From Marinifilum flexuosum (GTDB taxonomy: Bacteria > Bacteroidota > Bacteroidia > Bacteroidales > Marinifilaceae), in assembly GCF_003610555.1 (NCBI RefSeq), contig NZ_RAPQ01000009.1, positions 310,001 to 374,000 of the forward strand: a stretch of 64,000 nucleotides of DNA, read 5' to 3'. The first letter of the stretch is position 1; every line of letters begins with the position of its first letter. The position numbers were made by a program, and so were the translations under genes. Shown here in pieces: positions 27,926 through 37,400 of the stretch. The notes beneath the pieces were generated by a model. The model did no database searches, was not told the DNA's origin, and saw only the letters and a program-made list of their open reading frames with translations.

Positions 27926-28756
27926 TTACTGCAACTGTTTTCTTTCCGATGCAATAAAATCATAATACGGAAGTTGCAAGTCTTTTATTTTTGCATATTG
28001 CTCTTTAGCATTCTCAACTTGTTCGAGAGACAAATAAATTCTCGCCAACAAGGCTGCTTTCAAATTTTCATTCTCTTCATTGCTCGGCTTACAAGAAGCT
28101 AAAACTTTTAAAGCTTTCTTACCACTTTTATTTAAGCAAGATAGTATCTGTACTTTTTGCGATAAATCTTTGTTCTTCGATTTCTTTAATAATTTCTCAG
28201 CCTGCTTAAAACACATTCGGCTTTTATAAGAAAGAGATTTTACCGCCTCACGTTCTACTACAGTGCTCTGCTCTTGATAACACATCGCAAGCTGTAATGC
28301 TTTATCAACATTTTCATCGTCTTTCTCAAGTTCAACTGTAGATTTATAAATATCTTCCAAAGAAAAACTGTAAGCAGTAAGTAAATTTTCCATTCGCCTA
28401 AGCGATTGGTAACCGGTGATGGACTCAAACTGATTATTCCATGCGTCAGTAATAAAAATTTTTGGTATTGCTTTTACCAGAAAATCAGGATTTGAAAAAC
28501 CGCTACTTAAATCCAATTTCACAAAAACATATTTTGCAGCGTAAATTCCCATATTATCTTTTTCCCAAACATCCTCATCCATTTTTTTGCAAGGTCCGCA
28601 CCAGTTGGCCCAACAATCTACCACTATTAGTTTGTTTTGTTCTTTAGCAATTTTCTTTGCTTCGGCATATGAACTCATCCAATGAATTTGCCCATTTGCA
28701 ATAAAACCTATTAACAGGCAAATTGAAATCAAACTTAATTTTTTTAATTCTCTCAT
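27926..28756 (-). CDS. Secreted thioredoxin-fold protein with helical C-terminus
   Basis: 276 residues. Signal peptide (LISICLLIGFIANGQ), then a thioredoxin_7/DsbD-gamma-like domain: KEQNKLIVVDCWANWCGPCKKMD with the CGPC at 53-56, and the cis-Pro in VKAIPKIFITDAW. Residues ~130-276 are helical and repeat-like (TPR-type spacing). It should act as a periplasmic thiol reductase or chaperone; partner unknown. It follows the coiled-coil gene at 28859 on the same strand but a terminator lies between. Confidence 0.8.
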   Translation of the reverse strand: MRELKKLSLISICLLIGFIANGQIHWMSSYAEAKKIAKEQNKLIVVDCWANWCGPCKKMDEDVWEKDNMGIYAAKYVFVKLDLSSGFSNPDFLVKAIPKIFITDAWNNQFESITGYQSLRRMENLLTAYSFSLEDIYKSTVELEKDDENVDKALQLAMCYQEQSTVVEREAVKSLSYKSRMCFKQAEKLLKKSKNKDLSQKVQILSCLNKSGKKALKVLASCKPSNEENENLKAALLARIYLSLEQVENAKEQYAKIKDLQLPYYDFIASERKQLQ

Positions 28757-28808
28757 TTGTTTTGTGATTTAGTTAAATGATTGACTCTGCTTTCTGAAAC
28801 AGAATAAG

Positions 28809-28841
28809 AAAGAGACCTTAAACCAAATTAAAGTCTCTTAC
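28809..28841 (-). terminator. Terminator of the coiled-coil gene
   Basis: On the minus strand AAGAGACTTTAATT pairs with the distal TTTAAGGTCTCTT and runs into TTCTTATT. It lies about 20 bases past the stop at 28859. Confidence 0.75.
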
Positions 28842-28858
28842 ATATATTTTGAATTTAT

Positions 28859-29629
28859 TTACGACTCAACATTTTCCATTTGAGGCTCTTCAGTTTCTTT
28901 TATTGGCTCAGTAACAGTTGGAGAATCAATTGCTACTTCTTTTTTCTTACCCGCAATGTTTCTTACTTTTTTAAGGATATGAGAGAACATATACTCTTCG
29001 GCTTTTAGTTTGTCTTTCTTCATTAAAAGCTTACCGGTTCTGGATACATCACTTAGTATGGCCCATAGCTTTTCGAACTCACCATTGTTATTCGCGACCA
29101 ATTGCTTTCTTTCGCTCATTTTTTCATCCTGCTGCTCGTTCAGTTCTTTCACTTTTTGAGTCATGCTTACAATATCGCTACCGATCTCTTCCTTGTAACC
29201 TTTTGCCTTCAACGCTTCCAGGTTGTCAGTCACATTCTGCTGAACAAGTTTAATTCTAAGTAAATAACCTTCAACATTCTTCTTTCGCAATTCCTTTTTA
29301 GCTTCCTTTATACCAAAATCAGAAAATTTAATAGACAGGGTTTTGTTTGCACGTTGTGCATAGGCCGATGTAAAATCCAATTTATCAACAATTTCGCTCA
29401 TCAACTGATACATTTCCTCAGTTATCTGTTTCATATCTGCCGTGAGATGACTTGCCAAGTTAAGGTGCTCTACTTTCTGAATTTGACTAAGCCAGCTGGC
29501 CTCATACTCATCGTTGTATTCAGGTGAAAAACCTTCAAATAGAACTCGATCACGCTTGAAACGATTCAATAAAAAGTTTCCTACAACTGGTAATTCTTCT
29601 TGTCTGAACTTGTAATACTTAGCACTCAT
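28859..29629 (-). CDS. Cytoplasmic helical protein of unknown function
   Basis: 256 residues, no signal peptide and no membrane segment. It is strongly helical and charged, with coiled-coil-like stretches (EEMYQLMSEIVDKLDF, VKELNEQQDEKMSERKQL) and a Glu/Pro-rich tail (ESPTVTEPIKETEEPQMEN-like). I do not recognise the family. The ATG start and terminator are clear. Next to it lies the long gene-free spacer with the 41-bp array. Confidence 0.65.
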   Translation of the reverse strand: MSAKYYKFRQEELPVVGNFLLNRFKRDRVLFEGFSPEYNDEYEASWLSQIQKVEHLNLASHLTADMKQITEEMYQLMSEIVDKLDFTSAYAQRANKTLSIKFSDFGIKEAKKELRKKNVEGYLLRIKLVQQNVTDNLEALKAKGYKEEIGSDIVSMTQKVKELNEQQDEKMSERKQLVANNNGEFEKLWAILSDVSRTGKLLMKKDKLKAEEYMFSHILKKVRNIAGKKKEVAIDSPTVTEPIKETEEPQMENVES

Positions 29630-30525
29630 TTTTAAAAGATTTAATGTTAATATTAATAAAATTGATATCTGATACTCAAGTTTATCTTCTATTAAACCAT
29701 CCCCTCTTCCTATTTTCCTTCTTCTGGTTTATTTCTATTTTCCTGTTTTTATTATTTGCTACCTCCCTTTTGGGTCGGGAAATCTACTTTCTGATTCCCC
29801 CTTGCATTTACAAGGTCGGAATGCTTACTTTTTCATTCTTCTATACTCTTTCAAGGTCGGAATGTTTACTTTCTGTTTCCCCCGCCTTTTTTCTGAGTCG
29901 GATTGTCTGCTTTTTCATTCCATCGTCTATATTCAAGGTCGGATTACTTACTTTCTCATTCCTCCACCTTTTTTTCGGCCTCGGATTGTCAACTTTTCTT
30001 TCCAATTGACCATTTTCTAGCTTTTTATCTAATCTATTTTTTGCTTTTATTCTTTTCTTCCGGTTCTTATTCAGTTTTTTCTATTACTTTAATGATTTAT
30101 ATATCGCTTTGTTTCACATATGAATTGTTAAGAATAAATTCTTTATTTGAGTTTCAAAAATCTGTCCTGAGTTATTAGAGAAATTTATTTCAAAAAAATA
30201 TTTTTTACGAGTTTAACCGTAAATTTCTTATTTCCTCCTACTAAATTAATAGTTTATATGAATATGTCAACATTCTATCGAAGTTTTTTTTACAATTCAC
30301 CATGAGTTTTTTTCTTCATTATCAGCATTTATTAGTCTTTCATCATATTTTTTTTCGAAAGAAATTAATCTTCTATTCCAATTTTTAAGTTCATATCTAC
30401 TCAATTATTTTTTCAATTTTATACCAAAAGGATATCCACTCCATTTGTATTTATTCATCAGAAACAATATCTTCATGCTCGTCTTAAAAAAAGAAAGACA
30501 ATACCACTATTTAAAATTTAATTAG
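29630..30525. other. 896-base gene-free spacer, T-rich on the plus strand
   Basis: The longest gene-free stretch of the window. A tandem array occupies about 29774-30010 (listed separately). The open frames here run through the 41-bp repeats in shifting frames and have no RBS or conserved motif, so they are not called. The 30020-30525 part is very T-rich and I see nothing further in it. Confidence 0.6.
29774..30010. repeat. Tandem array, period 41 bp, six units
   Basis: GTCGG (or CTCGG) starts at 29774, 29815, 29856, 29897, 29938 and 29980: steps of 41, 41, 41, 41 and 42. After it the units share a pattern like GGAATGCTTACTTTTTCATT or GGATTACTTACTTTCTCATT, then a pyrimidine-rich variable part ending TTCAAG. 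The period is not a multiple of three, so the repeat is not coding. Confidence 0.85.
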
Positions 30526-30825
30526 ATGAAAAAACTATTATTTGCAATCGCAATCTGCGGATTCGTGTTAAGCTCTTGTGGAAACAAGACTAAAAAAGAA
30601 GCTACATCAGAAAAATCTTGTTGTTCAAAAGAAAAAACTGAAGTAGTTGCTGAGAAAAAAGAAGAATGCAAAGGTGAATGTACAGGTTGTGCGCATGGTA
30701 CAAAAACTGAAGCCACTGCTGAAACTACAGAAAAGAAATGCTCTGGAGAGTGTGATCATCACAAAGCTGAAGCAAAAACAGAATGTAAAAGTGATTGCAA
30801 AAAAGAATGTAGCAAAGAATCGTAA
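30526..30825 (+). CDS. Small Cys-rich lipoprotein
   Basis: 99 residues. Lipoprotein signal ending VLSSCGNKTKK. The mature part has ten further Cys in CC, ECxxEC, GC and DCxxEC arrangements, plus three His and many Lys/Glu. This composition suggests metal binding (Cu, Zn or similar) at the membrane surface; no known family is recognised. The signal peptide closely resembles that of the His-rich lipoprotein at 32450 (MKKLLF..ICG.VL.SCGN), so the two may be relatives with different metal-binding tails. Own strong terminator. Confidence 0.72.
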   Translation: MKKLLFAIAICGFVLSSCGNKTKKEATSEKSCCSKEKTEVVAEKKEECKGECTGCAHGTKTEATAETTEKKCSGECDHHKAEAKTECKSDCKKECSKES

Positions 30826-30845
30826 GCTTACATACAAGAAAAAGT

Positions 30846-30879
30846 AAAAGGTCGCAGATAAATCTGCGACCTTTTTTTT
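30846..30879 (+). terminator. Strong terminator after the Cys-rich lipoprotein gene
   Basis: AAAAGGTCGCAGAT and ATCTGCGACCTTTT form a perfect 14-bp stem with a 2-nt loop and a run of T. Confidence 0.93.
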
Positions 30880-30970
30880 ATGTACGTTTTTCCAAGTACC
30901 TATTCCTAATCATGCAAAATCAAATTTGTTTTGCATTGTGATATTCAGTAATTTAAATAGGATAACAAAA

Positions 30971-31002
30971 TAATCTACAATATTCACAACTATTGTAGAT
31001 TA
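30971..31002. promoter_or_regulatory. Perfect 12-bp inverted repeat before the PglD-like gene
   Basis: TAATCTACAATA (30971-30982) and TATTGTAGATTA (30991-31002) with an 8-nt loop, ending 40 bases before the ATG at 31043. No T-run follows, so an operator or leader hairpin is more likely than a terminator. Confidence 0.6.
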
Positions 31003-31042
31003 TCACAAAATTCTGAATCATTCACCTAAAACAAATTTCAAC

Positions 31043-31702
31043 ATGGCTAAAGTTATTATTTTCGGAATATTGGATACCGCCGAATTGGCTCATTGGTATC
31101 TGGAGAACGATAGTGAGCACAATGTAGTTGCCTTCACAGTAAATCAAGAATACCTAAAAGAAGATACCTTTAAAGGACTGCCAGTGGTTGCTTTTGAGAA
31201 TTTGGAAGATAAATATCCGCCAAGCCAATTTAAATTATTCGCACCAATGACAGGTCGAAACATGAATCAGCTAAGAGAGAAAGTATACCTTGCGGGAAAA
31301 GAAAAAGGCTATGAATACATTTCATACATCAGCTCCAAGGCGACGGTATGTGGTAACGAAATAGGCGAAAACTGTTTTATTCTTGAGGATAACACTTTAC
31401 AGCCTTTCACGAAAATTGGTAATAACGTAGTTCTTTGGAGTGGCAATCACATTGGTCATCATGGCGAGATAAAAGATCATGTATTTTTTACATCACATGT
31501 TGTAATGTCGGGACACTGCACCATAGAATCGCATTGCTTTTTTGGCGTTAATGCAACCATCCGCGATTATTCGCATTTGGCACAAGGTACTTTACTTGCT
31601 ATGGGTGCAAGCTTAACAAAACAAAAAACCGAAGAGTGGGGAGTTTATGTAGGAAATCCTGCTAAAAAGCTCGAAGGTAAAATTAGCCACGAGTTATACT
31701 AA
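31043..31702 (+). CDS. PglD/NeuD-type hexapeptide-repeat acyltransferase
   Basis: 219 residues. The N-terminal Rossmann-like part (KVIIFGILDTAELAHWYL) precedes a left-handed beta-helix made of hexapeptide repeats (ATVCGNEIGENCFI, NTLQPFTKIGNNVVLWSGNHIGHHGEIKDHVF, SGHCTIESHCFFGVNATI). The His in NHIGHHG is the probable catalytic base. Such enzymes acetylate amino-sugar nucleotides or sugars. It stands alone, not in a polysaccharide cluster, so the substrate is open. Confidence 0.82.
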   Translation: MAKVIIFGILDTAELAHWYLENDSEHNVVAFTVNQEYLKEDTFKGLPVVAFENLEDKYPPSQFKLFAPMTGRNMNQLREKVYLAGKEKGYEYISYISSKATVCGNEIGENCFILEDNTLQPFTKIGNNVVLWSGNHIGHHGEIKDHVFFTSHVVMSGHCTIESHCFFGVNATIRDYSHLAQGTLLAMGASLTKQKTEEWGVYVGNPAKKLEGKISHELY

Positions 31703-31726
31703 GAGCTAAATAATTTTATTTCAACT

Positions 31727-31757
31727 AAATCCATGAAGTGTTTTTCATGGATTTTTT
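31727..31757 (+). terminator. Terminator after the PglD-like gene
   Basis: AAATCCATGAA pairs with TTCATGGATTT across a 6-nt loop, followed by TTTG. Confidence 0.82.
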
Positions 31758-31789
31758 GTTAACGAAATTATAATCATATGATATAGGTA

Positions 31790-31820
31790 TTGTATTTCTA
31801 TTTTTGAAAATTTATATTTG
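31790..31820 (+). promoter_or_regulatory. Bacteroidota-type promoter of the metal-efflux locus
   Basis: TTG (31790-31792), 20 nt, TATATTTG (31813-31820). The expected start of transcription is about 12 bases before the ATG at 31839. Confidence 0.65.
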
Positions 31821-31838
31821 TCACAAACATTTTTGTAA

Positions 31839-32255
31839 ATGAGGAATTTGAAAAATTATATTTTGTGCTTAACGATGATAATACCAATGCTGGTATTGTT
31901 GGCTCATGATATTATTCCTCATAATCATCACCTACATCAGATTGATGATCACCATCATGTTTCGGTTATTCAAATCCATCATCATGGACATGCGCATAAC
32001 AATGCACATCAACACAATGGTATTCATTGGAACCATTCTCATGAAGCAAATGCTGAAACATGTTGTATTCTAACTCATAATAGAGTACAGAAAGATAATG
32101 CCTACAAGGTATTTTTGCAGTCGGATAACATTCAGTTGGATTGTGAAGAAACTCTAAGGCTTCAAAGTTTTAAATTACGCAATCAAAAATTAACTCCTGA
32201 ACCACTCAGGTTCATTACTTACAGGAGAGGTCCGCCCAATTCATTCTTAGCCTAA
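31839..32255 (+). CDS. His-rich small membrane-anchored protein
   Basis: 138 residues. One N-terminal hydrophobic segment (ILCLTMIIPMLVLLAHDI) is followed by a dense His region of about 50 residues (HNHHLHQIDDHHHVS, HHHGHAHNNAHQHNG) and TCCILTHN, then a tail without His. I do not recognise a named family. The position at the head of a CzcCBA-type efflux locus, behind its own promoter, suggests a periplasmic metal-binding or sensing role (inference). Confidence 0.7.
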   Translation: MRNLKNYILCLTMIIPMLVLLAHDIIPHNHHLHQIDDHHHVSVIQIHHHGHAHNNAHQHNGIHWNHSHEANAETCCILTHNRVQKDNAYKVFLQSDNIQLDCEETLRLQSFKLRNQKLTPEPLRFITYRRGPPNSFLA

Positions 32256-32449
32256 GACTGAAATTCAACAACTTATTTAAGTTGTCTTGATATTGTTGTA
32301 TCATATTTTCATATATTATAGTACAATAAAATCATGCACAAATACACAAAGTATTCAAATTATTTATAACAAAAGTTGTAGATATTTCGCTTGGTATTCT
32401 ATAATGAATTGCCATGCGACACCTATAACCTAACTCAAATTTCAATCCA

Positions 32450-32719
32450 ATGAAAAAATTATTATTTGTCCTATCCATTTGTGGACTAGTACTTACCTCG
32501 TGTGGTAATGCAGGTAAAAAATCAGAGAAAAAAGAAGAAATCCATTCTCATGAAGGACATGATCACGATCATGACCACGGGGATGGAGCTCATTCACATT
32601 CTCATGATAAGGATGCACATGACCAAGAAGAGTTTGATGTAGACAGTACCAAGCACGAAGAAGGTCACGATCATGAGCATGGACATGATCACGATCACGA
32701 CCACGGACACAAACATTGA
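32450..32719 (+). CDS. His-rich lipoprotein
   Basis: 89 residues. Lipoprotein signal ending VLTSCGNAGKK; the mature part has 20 His in HDHDHDHG-like strings alternating with Asp, Glu and Gly. This is typical of low-affinity Zn/Ni/Co/Cu buffering segments. It is probably envelope-anchored and delivers or stores the metal for the efflux pump that follows. The hairpin at 32727-32760 lies between it and the adaptor gene. Confidence 0.78.
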   Translation: MKKLLFVLSICGLVLTSCGNAGKKSEKKEEIHSHEGHDHDHDHGDGAHSHSHDKDAHDQEEFDVDSTKHEEGHDHEHGHDHDHDHGHKH

Positions 32720-32726
32720 TCATTAA

Positions 32727-32760
32727 AGCTGAGTTGGAGAAATTTAACTCCGACTCAGCT
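32727..32760 (+). terminator. Strong hairpin between the His-rich lipoprotein and the efflux adaptor
   Basis: AGCTGAGTTGGAG and CTCCGACTCAGCT form a 13-bp stem (one G-T pair) with an 8-nt loop. The following bases are not T-rich, so partial termination or mRNA processing is as likely as full termination. Confidence 0.5.
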
Positions 32761-32898
32761 AATGAAATTTTGAGTTATAAATACAAGAAAGAGAAAAAAA
32801 TGAAACGTCCATGAGTAAATAATTATTAACTCACGCACGAGGATGATTATTTAGGAATGGTAAGTTCCATCTCACCTTAACAAGAAAATTATAAACAG

Positions 32899-34437
32899 AT
32901 GAAACGATATATCTGGATAAGCTTAGCCTTATCATTTTTAATAGCATGTAAACCTAATAACAATTCGCATGGGCACGATCATGGCGGACACGCACATGGC
33001 CCCGATACTCACGCAGCACATGATGAAGAGGATCATTCAACAATGAGTTTAACCTTGTACAACGAAAATACAGAGTTATTCGTGGAGTTTCCTAAACTCA
33101 TGCTGGATCATGTTTCGAAGTTTACTACACATTTAACCAATCTTAAAACCTACAAACCTTACACCGAAGGAAGCGTTAAAGTTATTTTAATGGTTGCAGG
33201 AAAAGGTTACTCGAACACGGTAAATAAGCCTGCCAGAGATGGTATTTTCATACCTGCACTAATGCCTAAAAAGGCTGGTTCAGCAACCTTGGTATTTGAG
33301 GTAAATTCGAAGTATGGCAAAGAAAAGTTCGTTGCTAAAAACATCCCTGTTTACAAAGATCATGAAGAAGCAGATAAAGCAGCTGATCAGGAAACATTAA
33401 GCAATCATGAAATTAGCTTTTTAAAAGAACAAGCCTGGAAAATTGATTTTGCAACTGCTAAAGTTAAAAATTCAAACTTCCAAAACATTATCAAAACAAC
33501 CGGTACTCTGCAACCTGCTGTTAATATGGAAAAGCAAGTAGTTGCCAAAACCAGTGGTGTAGTTCATTTTAGTTCTACCGATATTGTTGCAGGTAAAACA
33601 GTTGACAAGAACACTTCATTATTTATCATTACCGGGAAAGGATTGGCTGGTGACAACCTGTCTACTCTATATACCGAAGCAAAACTGGAACTTGAAAAAG
33701 CCAAGGCTGAGTTCGATAGAGCAAGCACTTTGCGAGAAGATAAAATTGTAACGGAAAAAACATTTTTAGAAGCTAAATCGGCTTACGAAAATGCCAAGGT
33801 TAAATTCAACAGTATCAACAAACACTATAATAACAGAGGACTTTCCATTCTTTCTCCGGTAAACGGATTTGTTTGCGAGGTATTTGTGAACGAAGGTCAG
33901 TATGTTGAAAAAGGCAGCGTACTTGCCAAAGTAGATCAAGGTTCAAAATTGATGCTGAAAGCTGATGTTTACCAAAAGCATTTAAAAGAACTTGCTAATA
34001 TCAAATCGGCAAACTTTAAACTTCCTTATCGCAATAAGGTATTTAGCACAGAAGAGTTAAATGGAAGAATGATTGCCTATGGAAAAGACATTCATGAGGA
34101 TGATTACACTACTCCATTGTTTTTCGAATTGGATCTAACACCTGAACTATACTCAGGATCGTTTGTGGAGGTTTATCTGAAATCTGAAAATGCCAGGAAT
34201 ATTTTGCACATCGAAAAGTCGGCAATTCTTGAAGATCAGGGCTTAAAGTATGTGTTTGTGCAAACCGGAGGAGAAAGCTTTGAGAAAAGATTTATTACAA
34301 TAGGCGCCGACAACGGTCGTGAGGTAGAAATCATTAAAGGTCTTCGTGCAGGAGAAAGAGTGGTTAGCGAAGGTGCTTATTTTGTGAAACTTGCTTCCCT
34401 TGCAGGATCATTGCCAGCTCATTCTCACGAACATTAA
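32899..34437 (+). CDS. czcB: RND efflux periplasmic adaptor, metal type (CzcB/CusB-like)
   Basis: A 512-residue lipoprotein (signal ending LSFLIACKPNN) that bridges inner-membrane pump and outer-membrane channel. A His-rich segment (HGHDHGGHAHGPDTHAAH) follows the lipidated Cys and the C-terminus ends AHSHEH. Then come an extra N-terminal beta domain (about 45-150), the membrane-fusion core (AKTSGVVHFSSTDIVAGKTV, coiled-coil hairpin LYTEAKLELEKAKAEFDRA) and VNGFVCEVFVNEGQYVEKG. The exact metal is not evident. First of a three-gene unit. Confidence 0.9.
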   Translation: MKRYIWISLALSFLIACKPNNNSHGHDHGGHAHGPDTHAAHDEEDHSTMSLTLYNENTELFVEFPKLMLDHVSKFTTHLTNLKTYKPYTEGSVKVILMVAGKGYSNTVNKPARDGIFIPALMPKKAGSATLVFEVNSKYGKEKFVAKNIPVYKDHEEADKAADQETLSNHEISFLKEQAWKIDFATAKVKNSNFQNIIKTTGTLQPAVNMEKQVVAKTSGVVHFSSTDIVAGKTVDKNTSLFIITGKGLAGDNLSTLYTEAKLELEKAKAEFDRASTLREDKIVTEKTFLEAKSAYENAKVKFNSINKHYNNRGLSILSPVNGFVCEVFVNEGQYVEKGSVLAKVDQGSKLMLKADVYQKHLKELANIKSANFKLPYRNKVFSTEELNGRMIAYGKDIHEDDYTTPLFFELDLTPELYSGSFVEVYLKSENARNILHIEKSAILEDQGLKYVFVQTGGESFEKRFITIGADNGREVEIIKGLRAGERVVSEGAYFVKLASLAGSLPAHSHEH

Positions 34438-34482
34438 GAGCCTGGATCAATTAATCGATTTAAGAATTTAAAAAGATACATT

Positions 34483-37400
34483 GTGCTAAATAAAATCATA
34501 CAATATGCATTGCACAACCGCATTCTTGTGATGTTTGTTTCTGCCTTACTAATTATTGGCGGTAGTTACACTACATTAAACATGGATGTGGATGTGTTTC
34601 CGGATTTAACAGCTCCAACAGTGGTTGTTATGACCGAAGCTCACGGTATGGCGCCGGAAGAAGTGGAAAAACTTGTTACTTTTCCTATAGAAACAGCCGT
34701 AAATGGAGCTACTGATGTTAGAAGATTACGTTCATCCTCATCGGCAGGATTCTCGATTGTTTGGATTGAGTTTGAATGGGGAACCGATATTTACAAAGCC
34801 AGACAAATTGTTAGTGAGAAACTAATGCCATTGTCGGAGATGTTACCCGAAGGTGCTGGTAATCCTACCCTCGCACCTCAATCCTCAATTATGGGCGAAG
34901 TATTAATGATTGGGCTTCAATCGGATAATGTTGACCCAATGGAGTTAAGAACCATTGCCGATTGGACCATCAGACCGCAATTGCTTGCCATTAATGGGGT
35001 TGCCCAGGTTGTTGTGATTGGCGGTGAATACAAACAATATCAGATTCTTGCCAATCCGCAAAAAATGAGATACTACAATGTAAGTATCGATGAGTTGATG
35101 AAAGCAGCTGAAGCAACGAATCAAAACTCGGCTGGTGGATTCATTAACGAATATGGAAATCAGTACAACATTAGAGGAATAGCCCGAACTTCCGATTTTG
35201 AGGAGCTAGGCAATTCGGTTGTAAAAATGTACAATAATGTACCCATCCGAATTAGCGACATTGCTGAAGTGAAAGCGGCAGCCGCTCCAAAAATTGGTTT
35301 GGGAACCATTAATGCTCAACAATCGGTTTTACTAACCGTTAAAAAGCAACCTGGCGTTAACACTCTAAAATTGACAGAAAAACTTGATGCTTCGATTGAA
35401 GAGCTCGCAAAATCATTGCCCGAGGGAGTAAATGTAAATACACACATCTTCCGTCAATCGGATTTTATTAATTCATCCATTGGCAATGTACAAAAGGCTT
35501 TACTGGAAGGATCGGTTTTTGTAATTGTAATTCTGTTCCTGTTTTTAATGAATTACAGGACTACTCTGATTTCACTCTTGGCGATTCCAATTTCCTTATT
35601 GGTAACAGTAATTACCCTTAAATTTCTAGGGATTACCATTAATACCATGACCCTTGGAGGTATGGCAATTGCCATTGGTGACTTGGTAGATGATGCCATT
35701 ATCGATGTGGAAAATGTTTACAAGCGATTGAGGCAAAATCACCTTCTGCCAAAAGAAGAGCGAAAAAAAACATTGCTAGTGGTTTACGATGCTTCTTGCG
35801 AGATTCGTTCGTCAATTATTAATGCAACCTTTATTATTATTGCAGCATTTTTACCTCTTTTCTTCCTTACCGGAATGGAAGGACGAATGCTACAACCACT
35901 TGGTATTGCATTTATCGTTGCCTTGTTTGCATCATTAATCGTAGCCATTACACTGACTCCTGTTCTATGTAGTTTTATGCTTACAAGCGATAAAATGTTA
36001 GACAAAAAAAGTAAAGAAAGTTGGTTGGTATCTCGTTTAAATAAAGGATATGAGAACTCGCTTCAAAGAGCACTAAATCATAAGAAATTGATTTTGGCTG
36101 GTGCTGGTATTTTATTTATTGCATCCATTATTACTTTAACAAATCTTGGGCGTAATTTCCTGCCTGATTTTAATGAAGGATCATTAACGATTACTGCCAT
36201 TACCAAACCTGGAATTGCTCTCGAAGAATCAAATAAAGTTAAAGTTCTGGCGGAGGAAGCACTTCTTACCATTCCTGAAGTTCGATTGACAGCCAGAAGA
36301 ACAGGTCGTTCAGAATTGGATGAACACTCTTTCGGCGTAAACACCTCTGAAATAGAAGTTCCATTTACCTTAACCGATCGTAGTAAATCAGAATTTCTGC
36401 AGGAGGTACGTGAGAAGTTAAATCAAATTCAAGGAGTAAACTTTGCCATTGGTCAGCCTTTAAGTCATAGAATTGATCACATTCTTTCGGGTACCAAAGC
36501 CAATATTGCAATCAAAATTTTTGGCGATGATTTGAATCTCATGTTTCAAACTGCGAATCAAATTAAAACATCTATTTCACCTATCGAAGGTGTAGTGGAT
36601 GTAAACGTTGAACAGCAGGTAGAAATTCCCCAGGTAAGAATTAAACCAAGAAGAGATATGTTGGCAAAATATGGCATTTCCATCACTCAATTTTCGGAAT
36701 TTATTCATGTGGCTTTTGGCGGCGCTAAGGTTTCTGATGTATTTGAAGGTATCAGAGCTTTCGACCTGGTAGTGAAATACAACGAAGAGAATCGTGGCAG
36801 TATTGAAGCCATAAGAAATGCACTAATCGATACCTGGGATGGAAAAAAAATACCATTCAGTTACGTAGCAGACATTCAATCTTTGTCAGGGCCTAATACC
36901 ATCAGCAGGGAAAATGTACAACGTAAGTTGGTTGTCTCAGCTAATGTAGCCGATAGAGATTTGAGTGGTATTGTAGCAGACATTCAAAAAAGTGTTGATG
37001 AAAATATCAAACTACCAGAAGGGTATAGAATTGAATATGGAGGACAATTCGAAAGTGAAGCAAAAGCATCAAGAGTTTTAATGATCGCTTCAATTTTCAG
37101 TTTGCTAATCATCTTTCTGCTGTTATTTCAGGAGTTTAGAAGTTCGCAATTGGCTGGAATTATCATGCTAAATCTTCCTTTGGCTCTAATTGGTGGTGTG
37201 TTTACCATTTTCTTCACTTCAGGTATGCTAAGTATTCCTGCCATTATTGGTTTCATTACTTTATTTGGTATTGCAACCAGAAATGGAATTCTTCTGATAT
37301 CGAACTACCAGAGTTTAAAAGAAAAAGGCTTACAGCTAAAAGAGATCATTTTAAATGGATCTGTTAATCGATTAAGTCCAATTTTAATGACCGCATTAAC

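Noticed and set aside
29644-30020. Open frames of 121 and 72 residues on the plus strand in the spacer
   Set aside because: They run through the 41-bp repeats in shifting frames, are made of Phe/Leu/Ser from T-rich DNA, and show no RBS or recognisable domain.
30526-30825. Cys-rich ORF as metallothionein
   Set aside because: It has a lipoprotein signal and no metallothionein motif arrangement that I recognise, so it is only called Cys-rich lipoprotein.
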